NCBI GenBank assembly: GCA_973895155.1
Contig: OZ316894.1
Coordinates: 16,802,001-16,866,000 of the forward strand
Direction of reading: 5' to 3'
Origin: Marsupella aquatica
Taxonomy: Eukaryota > Marchantiophyta
Length of the DNA: 64,000 bases
A model generated the notes under the pieces. The model was given only the letters and a program-made list of their open reading frames with translations. It was not told where the DNA came from and did no database searches. Below are positions 25,320 to 36,333 of the stretch, one piece after another. Within the stretch, counting starts at the first letter, position 1. Each line of letters opens with the position of its first letter. The translations under genes were made by a program, and so were the position numbers.

Positions 25320-26180
25320 GACGTTATGAATACGAAGTCTGAACACTGACATCTTTGATTCTTCTTGGTTTTACAAGTATGATGAATGGATTGATCTCGC
25401 GTTTGCGTGAGAGATGCCCTCCGCTCTTGTTACGCAAGGGCATCGCCGATTCTGACCCCCAAAAACCTCGACATTCTGCACTGCTATGGAATTCTCTTGA
25501 ACCCCCAAAACAGGCAACAAAAACCTCAATTTCTGTGAGGGTTTCTGACCCCCAAAGACATGCACCAAAAACGCTCACTCCGATTTCTACGATGGATTTT
25601 TTCTGACCTTCCAAAACCATGGAACAGAAACGTCGCCTCCATTCTCTACGATGGGTTTCTTGAAAAACCATCGACCCGCCTGGTTGAATGTCATGAAGGA
25701 ACCGGAGAAAAGATTTCTCAAATTCCGATCGCCTCCTCCATTTTGTACGATTGATTTTTTGAAGTACCACGATCCGGCCGAGTGTAGTGGAGTGAACAGG
25801 AAAATGGACTTCCAGACTCTGATTCATTTCAATCAATCCCGCACATTAAATGCGCGATGTGAGTGGCTTGCAGTTCTCTCATCAGGTTTTAGTTCTGATC
25901 GAGTTGCAATACTTCCAATCAGATGAATTGCAGTTCTTTCGAATGGATTTTCGTGTTCCAATCGAATTGCACTACTTTCAACTGCATTTTCGTATCCGAT
26001 CAGTCGTAACACTGATCGAGGCACCATGGCCCATGCAAGGTCATAATATTCGGACCACCCCGCCAATTGAACACATGAAGCGAGCGGATTGGATTGCAGT
26101 TTTCTCAATGGATTTTCGATATCCGGTCAATTGTAACACTATGGTACCATCGCATGACCCTCGAAATGACTATTGTGGAA
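25320..26180. repeat. Internally repetitive block with short diverged units
   Basis: The left part repeats CTGACCCCCAAA and TACGATGGATTTTTT / TACGATGGGTTTCTTGAA / TACGATTGATTTTTTGAA. The right part repeats a unit of roughly 50 bp containing ATTGCAGTTCTTTC, ATGGATTTTCG and CCAATCGAATTGCA. The repeat unit happens to keep a 170-codon minus-strand frame open (25324-25836), which I do not call as a gene. Confidence 0.55.
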
Positions 26181-27053
26181 ATGCACCATGCGTTTGCTAG
26201 TTTCTTATGCCAGGCAATGCACTGAAAGCATTCCACTTCATGCCCTACATTGTAATCGCATCAAGATGCCTTGACCTCTCCAACATGGGGCTGCATGCTG
26301 GTTCCAGGCAGGAAGGATCTTGGCCCAAATTCACCTGTACCAACATTTTGTATTCATGTCTGGAGTTACAAATTGATACCCAGAGCTCAATCATTGGTCA
26401 CGTCTCCTGCAACGCATAAGCCCTCTAATATTACAAGGGAAACAATTGCAGTGAAGTCTTCGAAGTTTGCCGCACACATCCAAGGCAACTGACTCGTAAG
26501 GAAACAACTACACCTCATCGTACTGTCGCACACAACATGACTAGAACTGTGACAAGCCGCTCTGACGTTTCCATAACAGCATGAGAGCTTCCAAGGAGAA
26601 ATGTAGGCACAATCCAAATCAAGGTTCAGTTCCCCAGGTTTCTGTGAGGGTTGTTGCATGCGTAGAGAGGGGCATAGGATCGGAAATTTTTTGTTTGAGC
26701 GTCAATTACCTATCCTTCTACCTCTATAATGGAAAAAGGTTTAGAATAAGCCGTACTTGACCTTTTCAGCTTGTAACCATCCAAACCACACAAATATTGG
26801 AAGAAACACAAATGACGGATGACAATTGCCAGCTAGAGATCGCTGCAAAACTAGTTCATGAATGGAATTCAGTGAATCTTTGAAGGCAAAAAGAAACGAG
26901 AAAAGTTAAGGATGTCCTTCTACAGTGCCTCCGACTCTGCCAACAAGCTGAAAATTCAGAAATCGGAAATACAATTCCATGTGCACAACAGTACCTTCAA
27001 TCAATAAACAGGCCTTTTCCATACAATAGCGCAAAACTGGCGAAGTGCAAGTA
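26181..27053. other. 3' flank of EFG1, no other feature
   Basis: Nothing gene-like is recognised. The right end should contain the 3' untranslated region of the minus-strand EFG1 gene. Confidence 0.4.
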
Positions 27054-30040
27054 TTATTTCTTCTTTGATCGAGTTCTTTTCCGCTTCTTTGGTTGCTGCG
27101 GAGTATCAGAGGTCGAGCTGCCCTTCACTATTTCAGAACTATGGCTTGAACTGGTCCAATTTCTGGCTCTTGTGTTCTCATCACTAATATTAGAAGGTGG
27201 AGCTCTAGGGTTCCTAGCGAGTCGGGGAGCTGGTTTGTTCACTACTTTCCTGCTGCCCGGGGACACAGAGTTCCATGCTTTAATCGCTCCAGTTTTGCCC
27301 TTAACTCGTGGTGGAGGTGGCATGAGAACCCTAGCTGGCTTTTGCCTCTGCAAAGAAACAATTTGGAGGTCAGAAGGCAAGAAGCACTTTTACACACCCA
27401 GTGAACAACACTGGATTTATGTATGGAATCCCAATTGGAAGAGGCGAGCTTCGCAGAACTGTGCCAGCGTTTTCGATTTGCCAACACACTCTACCGTCGT
27501 ACTAGCAAAAGCTATGACAAAAGGACAAACATTGCACGGAAAAACAATGTTAAAATTCAGGATGGAAGAAACCTACTTGATCTTTGGGGTAGGACGCAGC
27601 ACCCTTCGATGACCTTTCAGGTCTTTTCATCATTCTAGGCTGAAGTTGTGCTGGAATTCGTGGGGTTGGCTCCTCTTTCACCGTGTCATCTTTTTCCTCA
27701 CCCAACCTGATCATCATAGGTACGTGGTGAGCTGAATTACGTGAAACTTCAAAACATGAGCTAACTCTCAGAAGGGAAGACATTTGAGAGCTTTGGTAAT
27801 CTTTAGCATCCACCTTCTAAAGCGACAAACTACGACATTCTGTCCAGGAGAGATTGAATAATCAAAACATGTAACAGAAATTTTGATTTTCAGACCAAAG
27901 TATTGCAGGTTCAAACCTGGGGCTCTTGTCTGTTAGTTCATCATCAGCATCGGCATCATCACTAGAGGAGCCGACCATGAAGAAATCATCTTCACTCATA
28001 TCCATGGCCTCATCCTCACTTCCCGTCTCTGCAATTTCATCACGAAGACTTCAACCGTTAGGCAGATGAGCTGGACACAGCTAATACCTCCACCGTCACT
28101 TTTCATTATACAACAGGAAGCAGTAGGAGGTCCTCGATAGCGAACGGAAGCTGCTTCATTGTTTGTCCAGCATACAAAAGCAACTCACCCTCGAGGTCGA
28201 CTCCAGCAGCCACAGCGGCAGCAAGGTTAGCTTTAATTTTCGCTCGAAGAGCTGTTCTCTTTGCCTTCACGTCCTCATCATCATTTCCCATAAAGAGAGA
28301 CACATACTTCTCTGTTTTGGGGAAAAACTGTTGTCACAACCATAGAGACGAGAACAAGACAGTCTTAATTCTGCTTCCCACAATATCACTGAATCAGCTC
28401 CTAACTTCTCTACGAAGGTATCTAGAATTTCTCTAGGACATATAGAAACCGTTAATCTTGGACAAGGGGCTATCTAGAATCACTCTTACGATTTGAAACA
28501 CATTACTTGCGGCATTTGTGACTATTTGCAAGCAATGTCAGGAACTCTAGACTCTTGGCACTCCCTTTTGTGAGCTACTAAAGATTACCATTGATCGGGG
28601 GCACATGGCATATCTCAAAGGATGTTGAATGTTGCTTTAATTTGTTCCTAATATTTCGTCCCATTATTTATCCCCATTGAGAAAGGAGAGGCATACACCT
28701 AATAGATAGATTGTTGGCATACTTGCAGAGTCAGAGCGGGCTCCATTCCATTGAATCTAAAACTTTTACTAATACTACTCTATTAACCGGATACTGACAG
28801 ATAGCGAAGAATTCAGGTCGCAATCATCGTGAAGCCGAATCAAGTCTTACAACCACAGCAGTCACGCCCCAGACACAAAAGAAGGTCAGTAAGCACCGGA
28901 GAACTCAGATCCATCCACTGCAACGTTTGAGCTCATATTACAGCTGAAGCTGTAGTGTATTTGCAATGTTGGCAGAGTGTTCCGTGGCCAAAATTTAAAC
29001 ATCAATGACAAACCCCGGAACGTTAGAGCGACGAGCATGAAAATCGGACTAGAAAATTCTTCATGCCCATGTCAATAACTAGTCGAGAGGTCAGGACAGA
29101 TACCTTGACATACTCCAGGTCCTCCTTCAGTTGAAAAAGCTGCTGCGACAAAGGACCGTCCGCAAAAATTTGATCACCGACTGATCGCTGTTGTTTCTCG
29201 AGTCGACGTATTCTTCTTTCAATCTTTCTCCTCTCTGCGGAACGCAGAATCGACATATTATTGAAAAATAAGTAGTAATAAGTTAAACCATCTCCTCGTG
29301 TAAGATAACTTACATTGAAGGGAAATGACACCTATAATGCCAACACGCAGAAGAATGGCTCCCAAGGTCCTCTTAAATGGGACAATCCACTCTACGGTTG
29401 GAAAGTCAGTAGGACATATGATCCTTCCGAAGACGTGATTGCAAATTGTGATGAATGACTGGGAACACAGTACTGCAAGTAGTCCAAGAAGAAAACACAT
29501 TGAAACTACAAAGAGAAGACCACAATAGGAACGTTTGAAGGTGACAAACTAACCAAAGAATTTCACCCTCCGATATCGCAGGGACATTTTCCGCTCCAGC
29601 TCACAACGCGCATGCAGTTCAGCTTGCTTCTTCAAGTCTTCTAGCCGCTTTTCCTGAGCATCTTTCACTTCCGAGAGAAGTGGCTGATAACCATCCGTCA
29701 ATCCATCGACCACTTAGGGTTGGGTATCAAAACCACATGATAATGATAATGTTTAGGAAAAGGAAAAAGTGCCGTTCAACAACAAATGTCCTTGTCCTTG
29801 CTTTCCGGCTGCCTGATGCTAATCCACCAGAAGAGAGGAAACGAAGAACGATACCTTTTTAAGAAGTCGCTCTATAGAACGAATCTGATTCTTGATGGAG
29901 ACTATCTTCGCTTTCTTCTCACTTTCTTTCCGTACTGCATGAGGTCCCTTGTCCCGACCTTTTCCACCTGGTTTATTACTTCCGCCAGAGTATGGTAGCT
30001 TCCCCGCCACCCTCCTCTTCCCGTATCCTCCATGCGCCAT
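27054..30040 (-). CDS. EFG1: rRNA-processing protein EFG1
   Basis: EFG1 is a nucleolar factor needed for early pre-18S rRNA processing. I assembled seven minus-strand exons giving 401 aa: 29855-30040, 29554-29683, 29104-29234, 28189-28327, 27917-28028, 27577-27790 and 27054-27347. Phases match throughout (0,1,0,1,2,0). The EFG1 domain runs from about residue 43 to 195. It begins with IVSIKNQIRSIERLLKK, continues through the basic coiled coil RRKIERRIRRLEKQQRS and LKEDLEYVK, and ends with FFPKTEKYVSLF and KIKANLAAAV. An acidic stretch (about 195-230, with DDADADDELTDKSP) and a basic low-complexity tail ending PKKRKRTRSKKK follow; plant EFG1 proteins have a similar tail, and the end looks like a nuclear/nucleolar targeting signal. 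The junction into exon 6 (acceptor after CCAAAG) lacks a good pyrimidine tract and is the weakest part of the model. The start ATG is the first in frame. Confidence 0.93.
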
Positions 30041-31260
30041 CGATCTATATGGCCCTGCCTGAACTTCGGAGCTAGCGGAGCACCGATATGGCGACTCGAG
30101 TCAGTTCAATTAAGGTCAACAGTAGTCGCAATTGGAGATAGTAGTCTACCACACTACTCGATCATGTCAACAATCCTCAATCCTCATCAACAAGCTCATG
30201 TCTTCTTCTTCTTCTTCTTCTTCTTTCTTCGTGGTCTTCTTCAACCAGCCTCGAACAACACCTCCGCGGTTCGACACTGATTCCTCCGCCTGCTCCTACT
30301 CCTCGCCTCCATGACCGCATTCTCGACCGACTGCACAATTTCCATCGCGCCTCCCTTTCGAGCGCGACGCCGCTACAATCTGCTCTCGGGATTCATTCAC
30401 TGCAATCCCTTGATCGCAGCTGCAGCACCACTCTTCCATACCCCCAAATGCTTTACTTCCTGTTTACTCGTGGCTCTGTCTTGCCCTGATCAATTGGCCC
30501 TGCCGAGCCTCGACTGCCCTCCCTCCCTGTTTCACTTCACTTCGGTTGTGCCATCCCTGGACTGCCTGTTTCGGTTCGGTCACGCCATACCTGGAATGGA
30601 GTGCCATCCCGTAGTGTGCCAAATATTCATTATTATTTTTATTCCATTTAACGACTTGGCCCTGCCGAGCCGAGCCGAGCCTTGCCTTGCCTTGCCTTGC
30701 CTTGCCTTGCTTCGCTTCGCTTCGCTTCGCTTCGCTTCGACTGGCCCTCCCTTCCTGTTTCAGTTCGGTTATGCCATCTCTGGAGTGCCATCCCATAGTG
30801 TGCCAAATATTTATTATTATTTTTACTGACCCCATTAGAGGTCCCTTCCAAAATTCCTGGCACCACAGCATGTCATGTCAACAACAATGTCAACAACAAC
30901 CGTAACAAACAGGAACGAATTGGTCTCCACAATGAAATTATGCCCACATTCGAGTTTGCGACAAGATTTTGGTAAAACTGGGGACGCCATGCCGTAAAAA
31001 TTCATGTAAACTTGTTTTACAATTAACCGTATTATTTACCTTTAGATAACAAATTATTGAAGTTGAGATAGACAATAACCGTTTTTTCAACCCCTAAATA
31101 ACGGAATGCGCAACATTAAGTAATAACAATAACCATTAAGTAATAATTAAAAAGAGAAAAAAATTAAATGTGTAATCGAAAGTAAGCACTTGTCACTAGA
31201 AACAGTTAAGTAATTAACGTCCACTACAATCCATCCCGGCCGCAATCCAAACTGTAACGA
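30041..31260. repeat. EFG1 upstream region with microsatellites and a local duplication
   Basis: (CTT)n lies at about 30203-30235. Pentanucleotide runs of CCTTG then CTTCG lie at about 30680-30740. Around them a segment containing GTTCGGT-A-GCCAT, GTGCCATCCC-TAGTGTGCC and AAATATT-ATTATTATTTTTA occurs at about 30570-30645 and 30765-30830, a duplication with about 185 bp period. The frames crossing these runs (30311-30829 +, 30464-30871 -) are artefacts of the 5-bp period. Confidence 0.75.
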
Positions 31261-32410
31261 GCGCTCCTCCGCGCCACAACCTATGCACGAATTCTCGTTG
31301 TTGATTTTGATGGTGATGGTGCGGTGAATGTGTGCACACGCAATGTTGAGAGAAACGATAAGGTGAGAAAGAAGCTGCCCGATCGAAGACTCGATAACAA
31401 AGAAACCAGAAGAGAGTTCATTTTATAAGGACCAAAAGCAGGAAAAGCAACGATCGCAAACAGAATTAATAAGAAGAAACTGAAGAACGAAATGATCGAA
31501 TCAGGAAGAGAAGGACTGCGATTTGAACCTGAAATCAAATTAAAACAAAGATCAAAAGAGGCCATGGCGAAGTGAAAGTGTAAAGAGAGACTAACACAAC
31601 GCCCTGAGGATCCAGAGAACAACAGAAAATTTAAAGAGGAAATTAAGGATCGAACAAGAAGATATAAAATGCTGCAGAAACACGATTGGGGCAGAGAAGA
31701 GCGGAAAGGCAGCGACCTAATCAGAAGAAAAAGGCAAAAGCAATTCGATCAAACAAGGTCAACTTTCATTGCTGAATCCTTCTGATTTTGATGTCTCTCT
31801 TCTGATTCTCGTTACTTCTTTTTTCTGGTCTTTTGAATCCGTGTCTCTTCTTTTTGCCTTGTATTATTCTTTCTCGATCAAGTGCGAGCGTTGTTCTTAT
31901 GGATTCTTTTGCTTATTCTAAGTTTCTGCCTAATGAATGATCGAATGTCAGACACCAATGCCCTTCACGAGCGCTCATTTTGCTTCTTCCTTGCTTCTTC
32001 CTTTTTCTGGTTGTCTTTATGTTTTCCTTTCGGCTCCCAGAGATTGCTTCCCCTCTGTTTCAATTCTCCAATTTTTGACCCCTCAGACAGTTGCTTCCGG
32101 ATATGATCGTAGCCGAGATCGTAGCGCTGTCAGCGTTAAGGATTCAGAGTTCTGGAGCCAGTAGCAAATACTGACTCTATGTCCGAATATGGATGAGAGA
32201 TTTGAAAGATTCTGGGAGGGTTCCTCCACACTGCGCAAGATGTTTCAGGCTTTAGGTTTCTGCCGTGAGCTTTTCGGACCTCTAATTGAGAATTTATGAG
32301 GTATCATCAGATTTTCCAGATTTGGCTTCATAGCTATACTATCTATTTTTTAACACATTTTTTATTTGTATCAATAACTATCCAATTTTCAATCTCAATC
32401 AAATAAAAAC
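31261..32410. other. Intergenic DNA, nothing recognised
   Basis: Purine-rich then pyrimidine-rich sequence with short frames only. I see no domain, splice-consistent exon chain or RNA gene. Confidence 0.4.
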
Positions 32411-32417
32411 AGGTGGA

Positions 32418-32463
32418 GGTCCACGAACTAATTATTCCATTTAATTACAGTAGTTCGTGGACC
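32418..32463. repeat. Perfect 13-bp inverted repeat (hairpin)
   Basis: GGTCCACGAACTA at 32418-32430 is perfectly complementary to TAGTTCGTGGACC at 32451-32463, with a 20-base AT-rich loop. It could be a terminator-like fold, a small MITE core or a chance palindrome. No transcribed gene is seen next to it. Confidence 0.85.
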
Positions 32464-32504
32464 CCCTGGTTACATTTTTTAGGCCTTGTTTAAGTAAAAA
32501 GAAT

Positions 32505-32900
32505 TTATGTAATACTAGCTTTAACTCAATTTGTGAGAGGCTATTATGGTCCAAAATGCTTTCATATCACAAATTATTATGATGAGATAGTTTGACAAAT
32601 TTTAATGAAAATATAGGAGAAACTACCTCATACAAATGCGATTTTGCAATCTTCTTCGTAATGACCATGAAAATAAGGGCTTTTAGCTTGAGTTTTGAGA
32701 GGCTAATATGGTCTATAATGCTCTACTAGCACACATTAAAACACTTAAGATCTAATTTTACAACATTAATTAATAAACCCAAGGCACAGTTTTGTTTAAG
32801 TTAGTTATTTTGGGCATTGTATGACACTATAATTCACAACTAAATTGCCCTGGGCACTCAATTTGAGTTGAGAAGCCTACTTTCTCCACATCAAATAATT
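32505..32900. repeat. Further copies of the 24.6-kb dispersed repeat
   Basis: Segments at about 32515-32570 (TTTAACTCAATTTGTGAGAGG CTATTATGG-CCA-AATGCT) and 32675-32735 (TTTTAGCTTGAGTTTTGAGAGG-CTAATATGG) match each other and, more weakly, the pair at 24.6-25.0 kb. No protein-coding content is visible, so the family looks non-autonomous or very degraded. Confidence 0.55.
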
Positions 32901-35029
32901 GAGAAATTTTGCTTTTCTCAACAAGGAACCCTAAGCTTTCTAGTAGCTGAGTCCTCTTTGTAGAATATTTGTCGCCTGATTTGTCAATGTACTTTGGCAA
33001 GTTTTGAATTAGAGGTTGATAGCCTCATGACCTTGACGCAGCTATTCACCAAATGGAGAAGGGCAGTGCTTAAGCTTTCAAAAGAGAGAAGTCTGATTAG
33101 GAAGAGAGCTAGTAGTCATGTTGTGTTGGACAAATAGGATAGAGTTAACGCCATGCATTGTTTAGATTAGATTTCTAACGAAATCATTGTGGCCCCATTC
33201 AACCATGGCTTGAGCAATTTAACATTTGTTCAACTGCCACAAGAATACTTTGCTTTTCAAGCCAAAGTCCACAGCATGGTTATCACAAGAAATTGTCAAA
33301 ATCAGGCCTTTTTGCTACATGCTACCAAATTCTCAAGCTACAAGAGTCAATATATAGTCAATCCGTGGTAAGTACATTTGAAATCAGATCAATGTCTGAT
33401 CAAATGAATTGTATCAATACATAGAATTCAAGTTCCGACCATAGCTGGTAGTTTGCCTGAATTGCAAAACCCTAGAAATCTTACTCCATGTGCCAATTAC
33501 ACTTTAACAAGGAAGTTATCAAGATAGGTATTAGTCATTGCTTATTATATGAAACTTTTTAAAATTGGATAAGTAACTAAAATGGTTACATAGTGACAGT
33601 TTTACCCGTCTTGCTCTTTGCATTTCTAAATTTTTACATTTTCTTTTACGGCATGGCGTCCAAAAATTTACACCCAAATTGATACAAACACGAATGAGAT
33701 CTTTTTTAGTTGCTTGCTTTGGAGGTCTTTGCATCCTTACAACTATTTCTACCATGATTTCTTCTTGAACTGTGCGGTCTATTGTATTGAGCAGCGGCCT
33801 TATCCCCTATTTTTGTCCTCACTGGCTTCTTTTGGCAAAGGGTGTCCGTTGGTCTACAACAGGCTCAAGCATTCATAGTGCTCCAGTGAGCTGAGGTGGT
33901 TGATTTCAGGGCTTCCAGTCAATTCCCTATTAGTGACCCTCTTAAGTATGCACTTCACCCAAAGCTCTACCAGGCATTTCCTTATGTGCCTCAATAGGGC
34001 TTTTGGGCTTTTTGGTCCTTAGGCTTTTGACTCTTGGGTTTTCTCAGTCTTTTCCTTTGAACCCCTTTATAATTGTGTTTTTGGCTTTTGGGATCATGTC
34101 TCAAGGTATGTAGTTTGGTATGGCATTTTTGTTGTGTTGCAATTCCAAATAGAGTATGTGGGCCCATTTGTTCAAGACATGTTTAATTTGGTTTTCATAT
34201 CATACTAGCCCAATGCCCATCCGCGAAGATGTCACAACAAGGCAAAGAATACAGGTGAGGCAAGGAAGTTGTTGAAACATCTTATGTGTTGTGGGGAGGT
34301 TCCAACCTCAAACGGGGAGGTTCCAAACGGTCACTATATGTGTAGGGCCATACGTCCCGTGCCACAGTTTTGGGCGGTTTTGGGTATTTATGACCCCTCT
34401 TTATCACTTTAAATAAAGTTGTACAATACCAACCATATGATGACACATAAACATTTTGTAATTGAAAAACCCTATATTTCCACTACAACTTAATAACTTT
34501 TTCTCAGAATGATTACAATGACGATATACTTTGTCACATTAATTTACAAGGAAGTAATCCCCTTGAGATCAGAATTTTACCCATGGAGAATATTCCCAAA
34601 TGTTTTCCAACGGTAACTTGTACCCGACTATGGTGCTACTATGGTTAGAAACGAGCCATAGTCGAGGCAAAAAGTATAAATAGAAGTGCCGCGACTTGTC
34701 TTCAGTATTTTGTGGTGTTCCAAGTGTGGTAGGTTTGGTGTACATTTCTTTCTTTGCAGGTGGTGAATATTTCTTTTGGATAATTGTTCAGGTCTTAGTG
34801 AGAGCTACATTTCTCTCTGTTTTTTGGACGGAGTCAACCCGCACTAGATGATAGTTGCATTTTTGGGGGGTGGGTGGGGGTGACTTTTGCTTACGTTTCA
34901 CTGTTCTCCTCCTTTTGCCTTTACTCTCATGACTGAAAATAGTGAGCCTTCGAGTGGTTGTTGGTCCTTTGCCTTGTTCTGGTCTGGCGGCTACTCCTGT
35001 TTTGGGCATTCGAGTGGTTGTTTTATTGG
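32901..35029. other. AT-rich intergenic DNA
   Basis: No gene is supported. A TATA-box-like AAGTATAAATAG at about 34671-34682 is preceded by direct and inverted copies of a CCATAGT / ACTATGG word. It resembles a promoter or LTR core, but no coding region follows, so I do not call a transcript. Confidence 0.4.
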
Positions 35030-35240
35030 GTTTTGTGGTTGATTTATTGGGTTTAACTTTTTACTTTTCTCGTAAGTAAAGTGCTTCTTTCAATAAACAA
35101 ATATCTCATAAAGTTAACCAGGTGATATCCACAGATGATTGAGTTCCTCTTTTATTGGGTTCTATTTTTTACTTTCTCATAAGTAAAGTGCTTCTTTCAA
35201 GAAACAAAATATCTCATAAAGCTAGCCAGGTGAGCCTTAA
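35030..35240. repeat. Tandem duplication of about 110 bp
   Basis: Two units share TTTATTGGGTT, TTTTTACTTT, TC(G/A)TAAGTAAAGTGCTTCTTTC, AAACAAA and ATATCTCATAAAG followed by (T/C)AGCCAGGTGA-like ends. The first copy lies near 35034-35125 and the second near 35152-35232. It is non-coding. Confidence 0.8.
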
Positions 35241-36017
35241 TCCTATGCATAGTTGACTGAGAGTGCAGCGAGTATGTTGAGGTTGCCTACAAACAAAGAA
35301 GATGTGGACCACCCTTTTCTTAGGCTTTTCTCCAGTTTTCCCTTAGCAATTTTTCATGACGCATCTATTTGCTTTCTCCCATTGCGACCGAAGACGTATG
35401 TCAGATTCGGATTGCATGCAAGACCATGGTAGTGCCTATTATTCCATCGATTGACGGAACCTCTTTTAAAAAGAAATTCGGGTCTGCTGCCAACCCCCTG
35501 GGCCCAAGCTCAAAGTCAGATCCGGTTCATATGGGTCCGGTTCATATGGACAGGGAAATTACGTTCCTTTCTGGGATGGTCAAAAAAAGTACAGGCTCTA
35601 AGTCTGAGAAGGTGGGCTTCCACGACACTGAATTCTCAAGAATATATGGAAGCCGTCACTGAGTGGGCATCCATCCCTTTGTAAGTTCATCGAACCTGAA
35701 GTATATCTATGCCTAGACCTTGACTTTCAACGTTTGATAATGCTCCTCCAGCTAGTGCTCCTGCAGTGCCGCACTACCTTAGCTTTCAATCATCGACATT
35801 GGAGGTCTCACAACTATTAAACGATCCTGCTCAGCATCATCGTCATCGTGCTTATGAGCTCCCTTTTCATTGTGTATGTCATGCAACAGTGTGATATTGA
35901 ACTCTCTTGAAAACCTTTGGTGTGACTCCACTGCATGTTGATCTGAATTCTTTCGCTGAATGGCTGAGCATTTCCCGATGTCGAGTCGGGAGGAGTGGTG
36001 AGGAGAGCTTTTTGTCG
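35241..36017. other. Upstream region of the receptor-like gene
   Basis: No coding exon is recognised. GGTTCATATGG(G/A) with TCCGGTTCATATGG occurs twice in tandem at about 35521-35549. The right end probably includes the promoter and first untranslated exon of the NB-ARC gene, since a strong donor (TCG-GTAAGT) occurs at 36018. Confidence 0.4.
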
Positions 36018-36329
36018 GTAAGTGGTTAGTCGGTTCTCTCAATTCGAAAGAAGTCCTGGATCGTGAGGAGGCAGCCTAGTCCGGATTTTGAAGGCATAGA
36101 ACTCCGAGGAAGAACTGATTCGGGTAAAGCCATTCCATGAAGCAATTGTACTTAATATTTTCTGATGTCCATGGTAGTAGCGAGATCGATTTCCAAATGG
36201 TATGGCTATATGGATACTGTGGGCAACGTAGACATACGTACAGTAGCAAGCGACTTAGTTCATCTGCGAAGTTCACCTAGCTTTGCTAATATTTTGGTAA
36301 TCTTTGCCATTGCGTGCCTGGTCGTACAG
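36018..36329 (+). other. Predicted 5'UTR intron of the NB-ARC gene
   Basis: A consensus donor GTAAGT at 36018 and an acceptor GTACAG ending at 36329 lie just before the start codon at 36334. Splicing here would give a leader ending ...ATTC-ATG. Only the splice signals support it; transcript data would settle it. Confidence 0.45.
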
Positions 36330-36333
36330 ATTC

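Noticed and set aside
30311-30871. Frames of 172 (+) and 135 (-) codons
   Set aside because: Created by CCTTG/CTTCG pentanucleotide runs and a local duplication; low complexity, no domain.
31281-31622. 113-codon minus frame rich in Ser, Leu and Phe
   Set aside because: Looks like a membrane protein only because the DNA is purine-rich (pyrimidine-rich on the minus strand); no start context, splice sites or family match.
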